Origin: an uncultured Ruminococcus sp.
GTDB taxonomy: Bacteria; Bacillota; Clostridia; Oscillospirales; Acutalibacteraceae
DNA: 31,761 nt
Direction of reading: 5' to 3'
Assembly (NCBI GenBank): GCA_958403905.1
Contig: CATXZD010000020.1
Span: 1-31,761 of the forward strand
Shown here in pieces: positions 8,457 to 15,934 of the stretch. The position numbers were made by a program, and so were the translations under genes. Each line of letters begins with the position of its first letter. Within the stretch, counting starts at the first letter, position 1. Under the pieces are notes generated by a model. It was not told where the DNA came from. It searched no databases and worked only from the letters and a program-made list of their open reading frames with translations.

Positions 8457-9421
8457 CAGCTGTTACCTCCATTTTCACGATAATTATTCTGGTCTGCCGT
8501 TGTCAGCTTGAGGAACATATCCTCAAGAGTTTCATTCCCCGACTGCATATCAAGAATCGGACAGCCTATTCTTGACATAGCACTGAAAACATCACGTCGA
8601 ACGTCAACGCCCGTTTCGTATTCAACCATATATTTAGCCCTATCGTCACGCATAGACTGAACTTTGTTTACACGGATAACGGCAGGAATCTTCTTTATTG
8701 CAGAAATAACATCAGCAGGAGTTCCCTCAACCTCAAGCGCAAGTTTTTGTTCGCCCGAAGCGGCGGTTGAAAGCTCTTCGGTTTTTGCATCTGCAACGAT
8801 TTTGCCGTTTGAAATAACTATTATTCTGTCACAGGTAGCCGAAATTTCGGAAAGCACGTGAGATGAGAAAATAACCGTATGTTTTTTGCCGAGGCTCTTA
8901 ATAAGCTTGCGGATCTCAATAATCTGCTTAGGGTCAAGACCAACGGTAGGCTCATCAAGTATAAGTACGGGCGGATTGCCAAGCAAAGCCTGAGCAAATC
9001 CGACGCGCTGACGGTAACCTTTTGAAAGGTTCTTGATAATACGCTCCGACTGTTCACTAATGCGCACAAGCCGCATAACCTCTTCAATATGCTCCTTTTT
9101 TGGAAGCTTAACCTTTTTCAGGTCAAACATAAATTCAAGATACTTCCTAACGCTCATATCAACATAAAGCGGGGGAATTTCAGGAAGATAACCGATTTTT
9201 TTCTTCGTTTCCTTAGGGTCATCAAGGATTTCGCTTCCATCAATGGTAACGGTTCCGCTTGTTGAAGAAATGTATCCCGTTATCATATTCATTGTTGTGG
9301 ACTTTCCGGCACCATTCGGCCCGAGAAATCCCAAAACTTCACCCGTTTCTACGGTGAAGCTGATGTCATCAACGGCCTTTATGTCGCCATAACATTTTGT
9401 AAGGTTTTTAACCTCGACCAT
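8456..9421 (-). CDS. ABC transporter ATP-binding protein (GldA/CcmA-like)
   Basis: A protein of 321 residues from ATG at 9421; a GTG at 9433 sits on top of the AAGGAG ribosome site and is rejected. All motifs are present: Walker A GPNGAGKST (34-42), signature LSKGYRQR (132-139), Walker B LILDEP (153-158), D-loop GLD and switch His in SSHVLSE (H188). The C-terminal 100 residues match the regulatory extension seen in ABC-2 exporters of the antibiotic/GldA type. It is the first gene of a four-gene operon (ATPase, permease, GldG-like, DUF4340) and supplies the energy. A TATAAT-like box is visible near 9500, but no clear -35 goes with it. Confidence 0.93.
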   Translation of the reverse strand: MVEVKNLTKCYGDIKAVDDISFTVETGEVLGFLGPNGAGKSTTMNMITGYISSTSGTVTIDGSEILDDPKETKKKIGYLPEIPPLYVDMSVRKYLEFMFDLKKVKLPKKEHIEEVMRLVRISEQSERIIKNLSKGYRQRVGFAQALLGNPPVLILDEPTVGLDPKQIIEIRKLIKSLGKKHTVIFSSHVLSEISATCDRIIVISNGKIVADAKTEELSTAASGEQKLALEVEGTPADVISAIKKIPAVIRVNKVQSMRDDRAKYMVEYETGVDVRRDVFSAMSRIGCPILDMQSGNETLEDMFLKLTTADQNNYRENGGNS

Positions 9422-9663
9422 GTGACTTTTCACTCCTTAAAATTAGTCTGTATGAAGTCTGCCTGAATCATTTGCAAGCAGAATTAAACATTATAGATTA
9501 TACTATAAAAAATTGATTTTGTGTATATAAATTCTAAAAAAACTACGCGAAATCACAAAAATTCAGTTTTTCATCACATAAATTCAAGGCAATGGGAATT
9601 TATTAACAAAAATTGAAAACAATAATTATTGATAATGACTACAAAATTTTAAGGAGCGTAATT

Positions 9664-10032
9664 ATGGGCAGTATTATGGATTACATTAATGCTTTCTGGG
9701 TAGGCGGTTTAATCTGCGTAATCGGACAGATTCTTATTGATAAAACAAAACTTACCCCTGCAAGAATACTTACGGGATTTGTTGTTGCCGGCGTAATTCT
9801 GGGAGCAGTCGGACTTTACAAACCGCTCGTTGAATTTGCAGGCGCAGGCGCTTCGGTGCCAATCAGTGGTTTCGGCAATGTGATGTGCGATGGCGTGAAG
9901 GAAGCTCTTGCGCAGGACGGTGCGCTCGGAATCCTTACGGGAGGGCTTACAAGCGCAGCTGGAGGAATTGCCGCCGCAATCTTCTTCGGACTAATCGCCG
10001 CTCTCTGCACAAAATCGGGAGATAAGTTTTAG
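9664..10032 (+). CDS. spoVAE: Stage V sporulation protein AE (SpoVAE/SpoVAEb type)
   Basis: A protein of 122 residues with the start at 9664, where AAGGAG lies 7 bases upstream. Family-typical stretches are GLICVIGQILIDKTKLTPAR, GLYKPLVEFAGAGASVPISG and TSAAGGIAAAIFFG, in the usual order, with three to four hydrophobic segments. SpoVA proteins form the inner-membrane channel that loads dipicolinic acid into the forespore and releases it at germination. The length fits a complete SpoVAE. It stands alone between divergent and convergent genes, whereas spoVAC, spoVAD and spoVAE normally sit together. It ends with TAG, showing that TAG is used as a stop in this chromosome. The leader is too AT-rich for me to call a sigma-G promoter with confidence. 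Confidence 0.92.
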   Translation: MGSIMDYINAFWVGGLICVIGQILIDKTKLTPARILTGFVVAGVILGAVGLYKPLVEFAGAGASVPISGFGNVMCDGVKEALAQDGALGILTGGLTSAAGGIAAAIFFGLIAALCTKSGDKF

Positions 10033-10038
10033 CGTTGA

Positions 10039-10084
10039 ACAACACACCGCCACGTATCTTAAAAAATACGAGGCGGTGTGTTGT
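10039..10084. terminator. Terminator between spoVAE and the GNAT gene
   Basis: Perfect 13-bp arms (10039-10051 and 10072-10084) with an inner CGTAT/ATACG stem. It starts 6 bases after the spoVAE stop and is followed on the plus strand by CTTACAATTC then ATTTTTAAT. It can serve both converging genes, though the run of T is better for spoVAE. Confidence 0.8.
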
Positions 10085-10093
10085 CTTACAATT

Positions 10094-10570
10094 CTAAATA
10101 TTTTTAATATATCGCACCTCAACTGCATCGTCAAACTCACTTATTCTCTCTGTGCCGTCAACTGTAAAACCGTGCTTTTCGTAGAAACGTCGCGCACGTT
10201 TATTCTCCTTAAACGCCCACAAGAATACGGACTTTTGCCCTGTCTCTTTCATCTGTGAAAGTGCTTTTTTCAGCATTGCTTCACCTAATCCCGTGCCAAA
10301 GCTTTTGGGCAAAGAGTGAATCGCAACAATTTCTGCAAGATTATCCTCTGCATTCTGCCACACAAGCATACCGCTTTTTTCTCCGAGTAGAAAATGCATC
10401 TTACCCTCAATGTAAAGATTTTCAAGCATTACACGACAGTTTTCTTCAATAGTATAGGTGTCCATTGTTTGCTTTGAAATAAAGGCGGAAAAAGCATAGC
10501 GAAACGATTTCACCATTATTTCAGACATAAGTTTCACATCTTCAAAATCTGCATTTTTTACATTAAACAT
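10094..10570 (-). CDS. GNAT family N-acetyltransferase
   Basis: A protein of 158 residues from ATG at 10570; an ATG at 10579 adds three residues but sits directly on its possible ribosome site. The acetyl-CoA loop is seen in SLPKSFGTGLGEAMLKKAL, followed by VFLWAFKENKRARRFYEKHGF, the typical GNAT motif B ending, then FTVDGTERISEFDDAVEVRY. It is the last gene of a four-gene operon and starts right after the metallo-hydrolase stop (TGATATG). The acceptor substrate cannot be told from the sequence; related proteins acetylate small amines or protein termini. Confidence 0.88.
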   Translation of the reverse strand: MFNVKNADFEDVKLMSEIMVKSFRYAFSAFISKQTMDTYTIEENCRVMLENLYIEGKMHFLLGEKSGMLVWQNAEDNLAEIVAIHSLPKSFGTGLGEAMLKKALSQMKETGQKSVFLWAFKENKRARRFYEKHGFTVDGTERISEFDDAVEVRYIKNI

Positions 10571-10571
10571 A

Positions 10572-11195
10572 TCAATCATCTTTTCTCATAAAATCATCAA
10601 CTGAAAGAACTCCACATAAATTCTTCTCTTTTGCATGCCCGTAATACACCTTATTTATATTTCGGCTCAGTATTTTATTCCAACTGCCATTCAAAATATC
10701 ATCATTATAAGCAGTAATGGTATCCAGAGTATATAAATCTCCAACAATAGCAATTCCCGCATCAAGTATTATTGAAATGCTGTCATCACTATGTCCCGGA
10801 GTATGGATAATCTCACCGTCAATATTCATCTTTTTCAAAAAACTTCTGCTTTCTTCACAAGATAATGTCAGCACCTTTTCATCTTCTATCGGCACATAGC
10901 CGCCTTGATTTTCCCTTTTAAAGATACGGTCTGACGAATGAAGATAATTTTTTTGAATATCCATTACAACAAGCTGTATGCCAAGCTTTTGAAGCTCACC
11001 GACAATGCCCATATGGTCGGGATGATAATGCGTAATAAGCATATACTTTATGCTTTTTGCCGTTACACCATATTTTTTAATTTCTTTAAAAAACATAGGC
11101 AAAGTACCTGCCCAGTCGGTATCAATCAATATTGAGCTGTTTCCGCTTGTAATCAAAAATGTATTGATTTTCCCGTATTTTAATATTTTCAGCAT
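10572..11195 (-). CDS. Metallo-beta-lactamase-fold hydrolase
   Basis: A protein of 207 residues from ATG at 11195; the longer open frame (to 11333) runs inside the upstream gene and would lack a family match at its start. The metal-binding motif is complete: THYHPDHMG with H56, H58, D60 and H61, a later His in IIHTPGHSDDS, Asp in VGDLYTLD, and a closing His in VYYGHAKE. These residues bind two metal ions, and the size is that of glyoxalase II-like or quorum-lactonase-like enzymes; the substrate is not predictable. No strong ribosome site precedes this start, but it lies 7 bases after the upstream stop, so coupled translation is likely. Confidence 0.85.
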   Translation of the reverse strand: MLKILKYGKINTFLITSGNSSILIDTDWAGTLPMFFKEIKKYGVTAKSIKYMLITHYHPDHMGIVGELQKLGIQLVVMDIQKNYLHSSDRIFKRENQGGYVPIEDEKVLTLSCEESRSFLKKMNIDGEIIHTPGHSDDSISIILDAGIAIVGDLYTLDTITAYNDDILNGSWNKILSRNINKVYYGHAKEKNLCGVLSVDDFMRKDD

Positions 11196-11202
11196 TTCAG
11201 TT

Positions 11203-11709
11203 TCATTTTTGATAGATAAACTTGCAAATTCTGCGTTGCTCACCTTGATAATTTCCTGTTCCCTCAAAAGTCTTAACAAATCCGCTGCGCTCCATAACCT
11301 TAACCGAGGCATGGTTGTCTGCAAGGCAAACACCTGTCATTTCATCAATATTAAGCTGTTTCATAATCACAGGCAAAAATGCCTTTACCGCCTCGGTTGC
11401 ATAGCCCTTTTTGGTGTAGTCTGCACCGATATGGTAGCCTATTTCCCACGTAGCGTTCTCAAACGGAACAGCCTGAACATAACCGATGTTTGCACCGTTT
11501 TTCAGTAAAATGGGATACACAAGCGGACCGTCGCCTGTTTTGTAGCAATTCATCAGAAATTCTATAGTTTCTGCCGCATCTTCAACCGTTTCAAAAACCT
11601 CGTCGGGTACAAAACGGCGGTTATCATCGTCGAGCGAATTGAGATGAACGCTCTGCGCCATACTCATATCCAACTCTGCAATAATTAATCTTTCTGTTTC
11701 TATCCTCAT
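11203..11709 (-). CDS. RimJ/RimL-type GNAT acetyltransferase
   Basis: A protein of 168 residues. It begins MRIETERLIIAELDM, the usual opening of RimJ/RimL-like acetyltransferases, and keeps IGYHIGADYTKKGYATEAV (acetyl-CoA loop with the QxxGxG-like KKGYAT) and NHASVKVMERSGFVKTFEG near the end. Members acetylate protein N-termini, aminoglycosides or small amines. GAGGA lies 4-5 bases before the start. It is 9 bases after the XRE/DUF4097 gene and 7 bases before the metallo-hydrolase, in one operon. It is not a close copy of the other GNAT in the operon. Confidence 0.88.
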   Translation of the reverse strand: MRIETERLIIAELDMSMAQSVHLNSLDDDNRRFVPDEVFETVEDAAETIEFLMNCYKTGDGPLVYPILLKNGANIGYVQAVPFENATWEIGYHIGADYTKKGYATEAVKAFLPVIMKQLNIDEMTGVCLADNHASVKVMERSGFVKTFEGTGNYQGEQRRICKFIYQK

Positions 11710-11718
11710 AATTCCTCT

Positions 11719-12594
11719 TTATTTTGTATAAATTACAAGCTCGCTCTTCATTCCGTTGAGCTCGATAACATTTTCTGCACCTTCAACACTGAAGCTGTCC
11801 GTCTTTCTGCCGTCCTTTTCATATGAAATACTTGTGCCGATTCCCTTTTTAACAGCAAAAAACTCTGCATTTTCGGGAACGCAGATTCTTGATGTTGCCG
11901 AAATCTGATTAATTTCAACCGAACCGCTCAAGCTGTTGCACACAATGTTCATATCAAGATTACAGTTAACCTCAAGAGTACCAACAAAGCCGTCAAGTAC
12001 AACATTATTTGTTTTTGTTTCAAGCTCCAGACTCTCGCAGCTAAGATCCTTAACCTCAATTTTGCCTGCATTTATTGTCGCTTCAATTCTGTCGATGTAC
12101 TTATTAGGAAGCAGAACGAAAATCATAACCTGTTCTTTTGCGTCTGCCTCGGTCATACCGTTTTTTCGGCTAATGTCTATATCAATATGATTTTTGTTGT
12201 CGTCAATTTTTACCTTGAAATCGCTCTGAATGGCAGAAAGTGTATTTGAAGCAAGGCGCACGCGGATTTTCTCGCCGTCATAGCCCGACAAAACAAAAGT
12301 ATTTGCACCGCCCAGGTTCATATCATAACGCTTTATGTTGTCAATGTCATATTCGGTTACGCTTTCATATAAATAGTCGGTCTGCTTTTTCTCCGTTTTT
12401 TCATTAGAGAGCAGCTCGTCAAGCGAAATATTAAACAGCGACGAAAGCGCCATCATATTATCAATATCGGGGATTCCCGAATCGGTCTCCCACTTTGTAA
12501 TAGCCTGTCTTGAAACACCGATTTTCTCCGCAAGCTTTTCCTGCGACATCCCTGCTTTTTTTCTTATGGTTTTAAGTTTTTCTGAAAATGTCAT
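11719..12594 (-). CDS. XRE-family regulator with C-terminal DUF4097-like beta-domain
   Basis: A protein of 291 residues with a near-perfect ribosome site (AAGGAGGTC, about 8 bases). Residues 1-65 are a Cro/CI-type helix-turn-helix: RKKAGMSQEKLAEKIGVSRQ then AITKWETDSGIPD. After a linker, residues about 85-291 form repeated short beta-strands (VEVNCNLDMNIVCNSLSGSVEI, IEVKDLSCESLELETKTNN) like DUF4097, a beta-helix fold often linked to membrane stress or anti-sigma functions. There is no membrane segment, so it should be cytoplasmic. As first gene of the operon it probably controls itself and the two acetyltransferases and hydrolase that follow. The ligand sensed is unknown. Confidence 0.88.
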   Translation of the reverse strand: MTFSEKLKTIRKKAGMSQEKLAEKIGVSRQAITKWETDSGIPDIDNMMALSSLFNISLDELLSNEKTEKKQTDYLYESVTEYDIDNIKRYDMNLGGANTFVLSGYDGEKIRVRLASNTLSAIQSDFKVKIDDNKNHIDIDISRKNGMTEADAKEQVMIFVLLPNKYIDRIEATINAGKIEVKDLSCESLELETKTNNVVLDGFVGTLEVNCNLDMNIVCNSLSGSVEINQISATSRICVPENAEFFAVKKGIGTSISYEKDGRKTDSFSVEGAENVIELNGMKSELVIYTK

Positions 12595-12623
12595 TTTTAT
12601 GACCTCCTTAGTTTGTTGACCTG

Positions 12624-12652
12624 ATTATAGAAAATTACACTTTGCAAAACAA
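12624..12652 (-). promoter_or_regulatory. Possible promoter of the XRE operon
   Basis: On the minus strand TATAAT (12624-12629) lies 17 bases after TTGTTT (12647-12652). The -10 is perfect; the -35 matches only 3 of 6 bases, as might suit a regulated promoter. It is about 30 bases before the start codon. Confidence 0.5.
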
Positions 12653-12742
12653 GCAATTATAGTTTACATCTGATATATTTTTTGCTACTTTGCGTAGCAA
12701 TTCAGGTTTTAAGCCGTTTTTAGCGCAAATCTTAATTAAAAC

Positions 12743-12767
12743 AAGCCGACAAAAATGCAATCGGCTT
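12743..12767 (-). terminator. Hairpin with T-rich tail upstream of the XRE operon
   Basis: Perfect 7-bp arms (AAGCCGA/TCGGCTT) around 11 bases. On the minus strand it is followed by GTTTTAATTAAG. It could stop transcripts coming through the repeat from the amylase operon, whose own stop lies about 510 bases away, before they enter the XRE promoter. Confidence 0.5.
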
Positions 12768-12789
12768 ACAATTTTCATCGGCTTTGGTG

Positions 12790-13216
12790 CTAAACGATAA
12801 TTTAGTGTTGTAATTATAGCAGTGTTGACGTAGTGACACGGTGTACCGTGTCCACACAAAAAATGCAATGCAATTTTTGTGAATGGGACGTGTGGGAACC
12901 CGTCCCCTACGGAAATGTTTGTTCGTTACGATAATATAGATATCATCGGTTGCGTTTGATAATCACTACGGACACGGCACGCCGTGTCCCTACGGCTAAA
13001 ACCAAACGTTTTCTGTATTGCTGTAGGGGACGGCTTTTCTGCGAAAACGGCAACCCTTTTGTCGCTTTGCGACATTTCCCCTAACAGGGGAATTTCCCTG
13101 ACGTTCCTAAACATTGCCTATATATCAATCTATAATTCGGGCGACTGTTTTTACCTAAACATCCGATTTTTCCGCTTGATTTGCGTGTCGAGGCACTCAG
13201 CTAAATTATGGTTTAT
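12790..13216. repeat. Dispersed palindromic repeat, copy 2, with inverted ends
   Basis: This fills most of the 680-base gap between the XRE gene and the amylase. The ends are inverted copies: TAAACGATAATTTAG (12791-12805) and CTAAATTATGGTTTA (13201-13215), 14 of 15 matching. Inside are two similar palindromes, GACACGGT/ACCGTGTC (12835-12852) and GGACACGGC/GCCGTGTCC (12970-12989), copies of a GTAGGGGACGG / CGTCCCCTACGG motif on both strands, and a 93-bp block (13106-13198) shared with copy 1. Short open frames here change with each copy's palindromes and look non-coding. It resembles a miniature inverted-repeat element or a large repetitive extragenic unit. Confidence 0.7.
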
Positions 13217-13275
13217 ATCACTAACTAAATCAGTAAAATTAGCTTAGCTTGTGATATAGCAAGTAACAATAATTT

Positions 13276-14934
13276 TTATTCAGCTGATTTCAGAATAACT
13301 GTTGACTGAGCAGGAAGTGTAAGCTTTCCGTCTTTAAGCTCAATATGCTTGTCCGAGCTTTCTGCAACAAGATCAGCTCTGACTACTGCGTTTTTAATCA
13401 TATCGTCTGTAATTTCAAGGGTCTTGCTCTCTTTTGCGTTGAAGTTATGAATTACCATAAGCTTTGAACCCTCGTACTCAACATAGTAAGCACCGATATT
13501 ATTACCGTTAAAGCTCTGCATTCCTGTAATTGTACCTCTTGCAAGCTCAGGATTCTGATTTTTAATCTTTATGATTCTGCGATAATAATTTAGCAATGAA
13601 TCCTTATCCTCAAGCTGCTGCTTAACACCGCCGTCCGTCGGCTCGTCAAATTCATCTCCTATGCCGTTTACAAAAATGCTTGGCATATTATCAGTATCGA
13701 AAATCATAGCAGTTCTGTATGCCGCATCGTTGGTAGTATTAGGAGCCTTAATACCAATTTCCTCTCCATAATACATAAACGGATTGCCCGGAAAGAGCAT
13801 ATAGAGCGCTGCCGCAAGTTTTTCGTAGCCTAAACCCTGTGCCTCAAGCGTGTTTGCAATTCTAACCTGGTCATGATTTGAAAGGAAAAGAGCGTTGATA
13901 GAATTTTCGTTGCTCTCTTTCATTTTCTTGTCATAATTCATAACCTTTTTTACAATTGCCGAGCCGTTCTGCGTTACAATATTTTCTACAAACAAACCTG
14001 ATGACTGAGCAAACTTAAATGCAAACTGACTGTCAATACCCGACTTATAAAGTTCCTGAATGTCAGAATCGTCAGACCAGTTTTCACCGACCATATAAAC
14101 GTCAGACTTTATTTCCTTGCAGGTGTCATAGAACCACTTTAAAAATTCGGTGCCGTCTGTGCTTTTATTCGAGTAGTATTTGCAGGCGTCAAGTCTGAAT
14201 CCGCCTACACCTCTGTCAAGCCAGAATTTTGCAATCTTCTTAAATTCTTCACGCGTCTTTTCGGAATTGAGGTTCCACTCGGGCATATCGTGTGAAAAAT
14301 TAGCTTCGCATTCATAGCCGTCGGCAAGTGAATTTGTCTGAATGTCGCTGTCAAAATAAGTGCTTGGATGAATTTCAAAATATTCAGCATTGCCGTCAAG
14401 CTTGCCTTCGCTCACTTCTTCAACAGCCTTTAAATAAAGGGGATTATTTGAAGAAATATGGTTGAGAACAAGGTCAATTATTACCTTTATTCCACGCTTG
14501 TCACACTCCTCAATAAGCTTGTCAAAATCCTCAAGCGTACCAAAATCGGGGTCAATGTCGTAGTAATTCTCAACGTCATATTTGTGATAGGACTTTGACG
14601 GCATAATAGGCGTGAGCCATATTCCGTCAATTCCAAGGTCATCACCGCTGTTGGGATCGCCATCGTTGAGATAATCAAGCTGTGAAATAATACCCTGTAA
14701 GTCACCTACATCATCTCCGTTAGAATCGCAGAACGAATGAACGAAAATTTCATAATAGTTGCGGTATTTATCATCGGAAGCGACAGCCTTTATATTTTCA
14801 ATCGGGTCTGCAACGTCAGCATTTGCCCCTTTTGAAGAGTTTGATGAACCAGAGTTTTCCTGCGAAGTACAGCCCGCAAGAACACATCCGCCGACAATCG
14901 CAGCACACAGTAAAAGTGATAGCAGTTTTTTCAT
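13276..14934 (-). CDS. Alpha-amylase family (GH13) lipoprotein
   Basis: A protein of 552 residues. The signal peptide ends in lipobox LAGC (Cys22), then a Ser-rich linker of about 25 residues, so the enzyme is anchored on the outer face of the membrane. All GH13 motifs are present: DLVLNH (154-159), GFRLDACKY with nucleophile D249, VGEN with acid/base E284, and FLSNHD with D355. A calcium-site loop DSNGDDVGD lies near 70-78. Length and layout recall GH13 subfamily 36 lipoprotein amylases; the subfamily is tentative. It hydrolyses alpha-1,4 links in malto-oligosaccharides. AAAGGA precedes the start by 9 bases. It follows malG in the same orientation, separated by two hairpins that could reduce or uncouple its expression. 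No strong terminator follows directly. Confidence 0.93.
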   Translation of the reverse strand: MKKLLSLLLCAAIVGGCVLAGCTSQENSGSSNSSKGANADVADPIENIKAVASDDKYRNYYEIFVHSFCDSNGDDVGDLQGIISQLDYLNDGDPNSGDDLGIDGIWLTPIMPSKSYHKYDVENYYDIDPDFGTLEDFDKLIEECDKRGIKVIIDLVLNHISSNNPLYLKAVEEVSEGKLDGNAEYFEIHPSTYFDSDIQTNSLADGYECEANFSHDMPEWNLNSEKTREEFKKIAKFWLDRGVGGFRLDACKYYSNKSTDGTEFLKWFYDTCKEIKSDVYMVGENWSDDSDIQELYKSGIDSQFAFKFAQSSGLFVENIVTQNGSAIVKKVMNYDKKMKESNENSINALFLSNHDQVRIANTLEAQGLGYEKLAAALYMLFPGNPFMYYGEEIGIKAPNTTNDAAYRTAMIFDTDNMPSIFVNGIGDEFDEPTDGGVKQQLEDKDSLLNYYRRIIKIKNQNPELARGTITGMQSFNGNNIGAYYVEYEGSKLMVIHNFNAKESKTLEITDDMIKNAVVRADLVAESSDKHIELKDGKLTLPAQSTVILKSAE

Positions 14935-14970
14935 AAGTAATATCCTTTCATCTATTAAACTGTTATTACG

Positions 14971-15018
14971 TTAAGGAAACACTGATTAATTAGCGTGATT
15001 TATTCAGTGTTTCCTTAA
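14971..15018. repeat. Perfect 15-bp inverted repeat in the amylase leader
   Basis: Arms TTAAGGAAACACTGA (14971-14985) and TCAGTGTTTCCTTAA (15004-15018) are exact inverted copies with an 18-base AT-rich centre. The repeat lies between the malG-end hairpin and the amylase start. It could be a regulator site, a second attenuator or a small mobile palindrome. AGTGTTTCCTTA also occurs at 1089-1100. Confidence 0.8.
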
Positions 15019-15026
15019 TTATAAAT

Positions 15027-15051
15027 GGGCGGCAGCCAATGACTGCCGCCC
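15027..15051 (-). terminator. Hairpin after malG (terminator or attenuator)
   Basis: Perfect 9-bp GC-rich stem GGGCGGCAG/CTGCCGCCC with a 7-base loop, 19 bases past the malG stop. The tail on the minus strand (ATTTATAATTAAGG) has few T in a row, so termination is probably partial, with some readthrough into the amylase gene. Confidence 0.65.
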
Positions 15052-15070
15052 TAAAGAGCATAATATTATA

Positions 15071-15934
15071 TTAACCCTTAACGCCGCCGGCTGTAACGCC
15101 TTCAACGTAATACTTCTGCATTTTGAGGAAGAGAAGTGTAATCGGAACTGCAACAATAACCGAACCTGCAAGGAACTGCTTGTAGTATGTATTGATAAAG
15201 TCATTACTCAGCATTTTCTGCAAGCCGATAGCAACCGTATAGTTATCCAGGTTATCACCCATAATAATCTTAGCAAGAATAAAGTCTGTCCAAGGACCAA
15301 TGAATGATGTAAGAACCGTGTAAACTACAATAGGTTTAGACATAGGAAGAATAATTCTCCAGAAAATCTGATTCTTCGTTGCACCGTCAATTGTTGCGGC
15401 TTCATCCAAAGCTCTCGGAATTGTATCAAAGAATCCCTTTGAAATCTGGAATCCAAGACCTGCACCACAGCTGTAACAAATAACAAGAGCTACAAGAGTA
15501 CCTGTAAGGTTCATTGCCTTTAACAAATAGTAAATAGCAATCATTGTCATGAAGCCGGGGAACATACCGAGAATCATACCAACATTCATAAACTTTTTAC
15601 GTGATTTAAATCTCAGACGGCTGAATGCGTAACTTACCATAAGTACGGAAACCGTTGAAATAATACAGCTGAAAATAGCAACTACGAATGTATTGAGGAA
15701 CCATCTCGGAAAATTGATGGAAGCGTTTCCGCCTGCACCTGTAAAAAGGTCAATGTAGTTTTGCAATGTCCATTCATGAGGAACAAGGTAGTCAACTGCA
15801 ATAAGACCTTCAGCTCTGAAAGAATGCATTACAAGGTAAACAAACGGAGAAATCCAGATAATACCTAAAATTATGAGAAGAGCGTAAATGAAGAAGTTCG
15901 CAACGTGTCTTCTAAACTTATAACTTTTTATCAT
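15071..15934 (-). CDS. malG: Carbohydrate ABC transporter permease, MalG type
   Basis: A protein of 287 residues, the usual MalG length, with six membrane segments starting at about residue 14. The EAA loop that docks the ATPase is clear: DEAATIDGATKNQIFWRIILP near 175-195. The C-terminus (LLFLKMQKYYVEGVTAGGVKG) is the classic MalG/GanQ ending. It pairs with the MalF-type protein upstream to form the channel for malto-oligosaccharides. The start overlaps the malF stop by 4 bases (ATGA), with GAGGAGG 8 bases upstream inside malF. No ATPase gene lies in the operon, so a shared MsmX-like ATPase is expected elsewhere. Sugar specificity is inferred from the amylase neighbour; a galactan-type system is the main alternative. 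Confidence 0.92.
   Translation of the reverse strand: MIKSYKFRRHVANFFIYALLIILGIIWISPFVYLVMHSFRAEGLIAVDYLVPHEWTLQNYIDLFTGAGGNASINFPRWFLNTFVVAIFSCIISTVSVLMVSYAFSRLRFKSRKKFMNVGMILGMFPGFMTMIAIYYLLKAMNLTGTLVALVICYSCGAGLGFQISKGFFDTIPRALDEAATIDGATKNQIFWRIILPMSKPIVVYTVLTSFIGPWTDFILAKIIMGDNLDNYTVAIGLQKMLSNDFINTYYKQFLAGSVIVAVPITLLFLKMQKYYVEGVTAGGVKG

Noticed and set aside
11050..11508. Plus-strand open frame of 152 codons
   Set aside because: It lies opposite the GNAT and metallo-hydrolase genes, which have full motif sets; shadow of real genes.
12635..13247. Several short open frames of 60-90 codons in the gap before the amylase
   Set aside because: They lie in the palindromic repeat, on both strands, lack ribosome sites and read through the palindromes; non-coding repeat explains them better.
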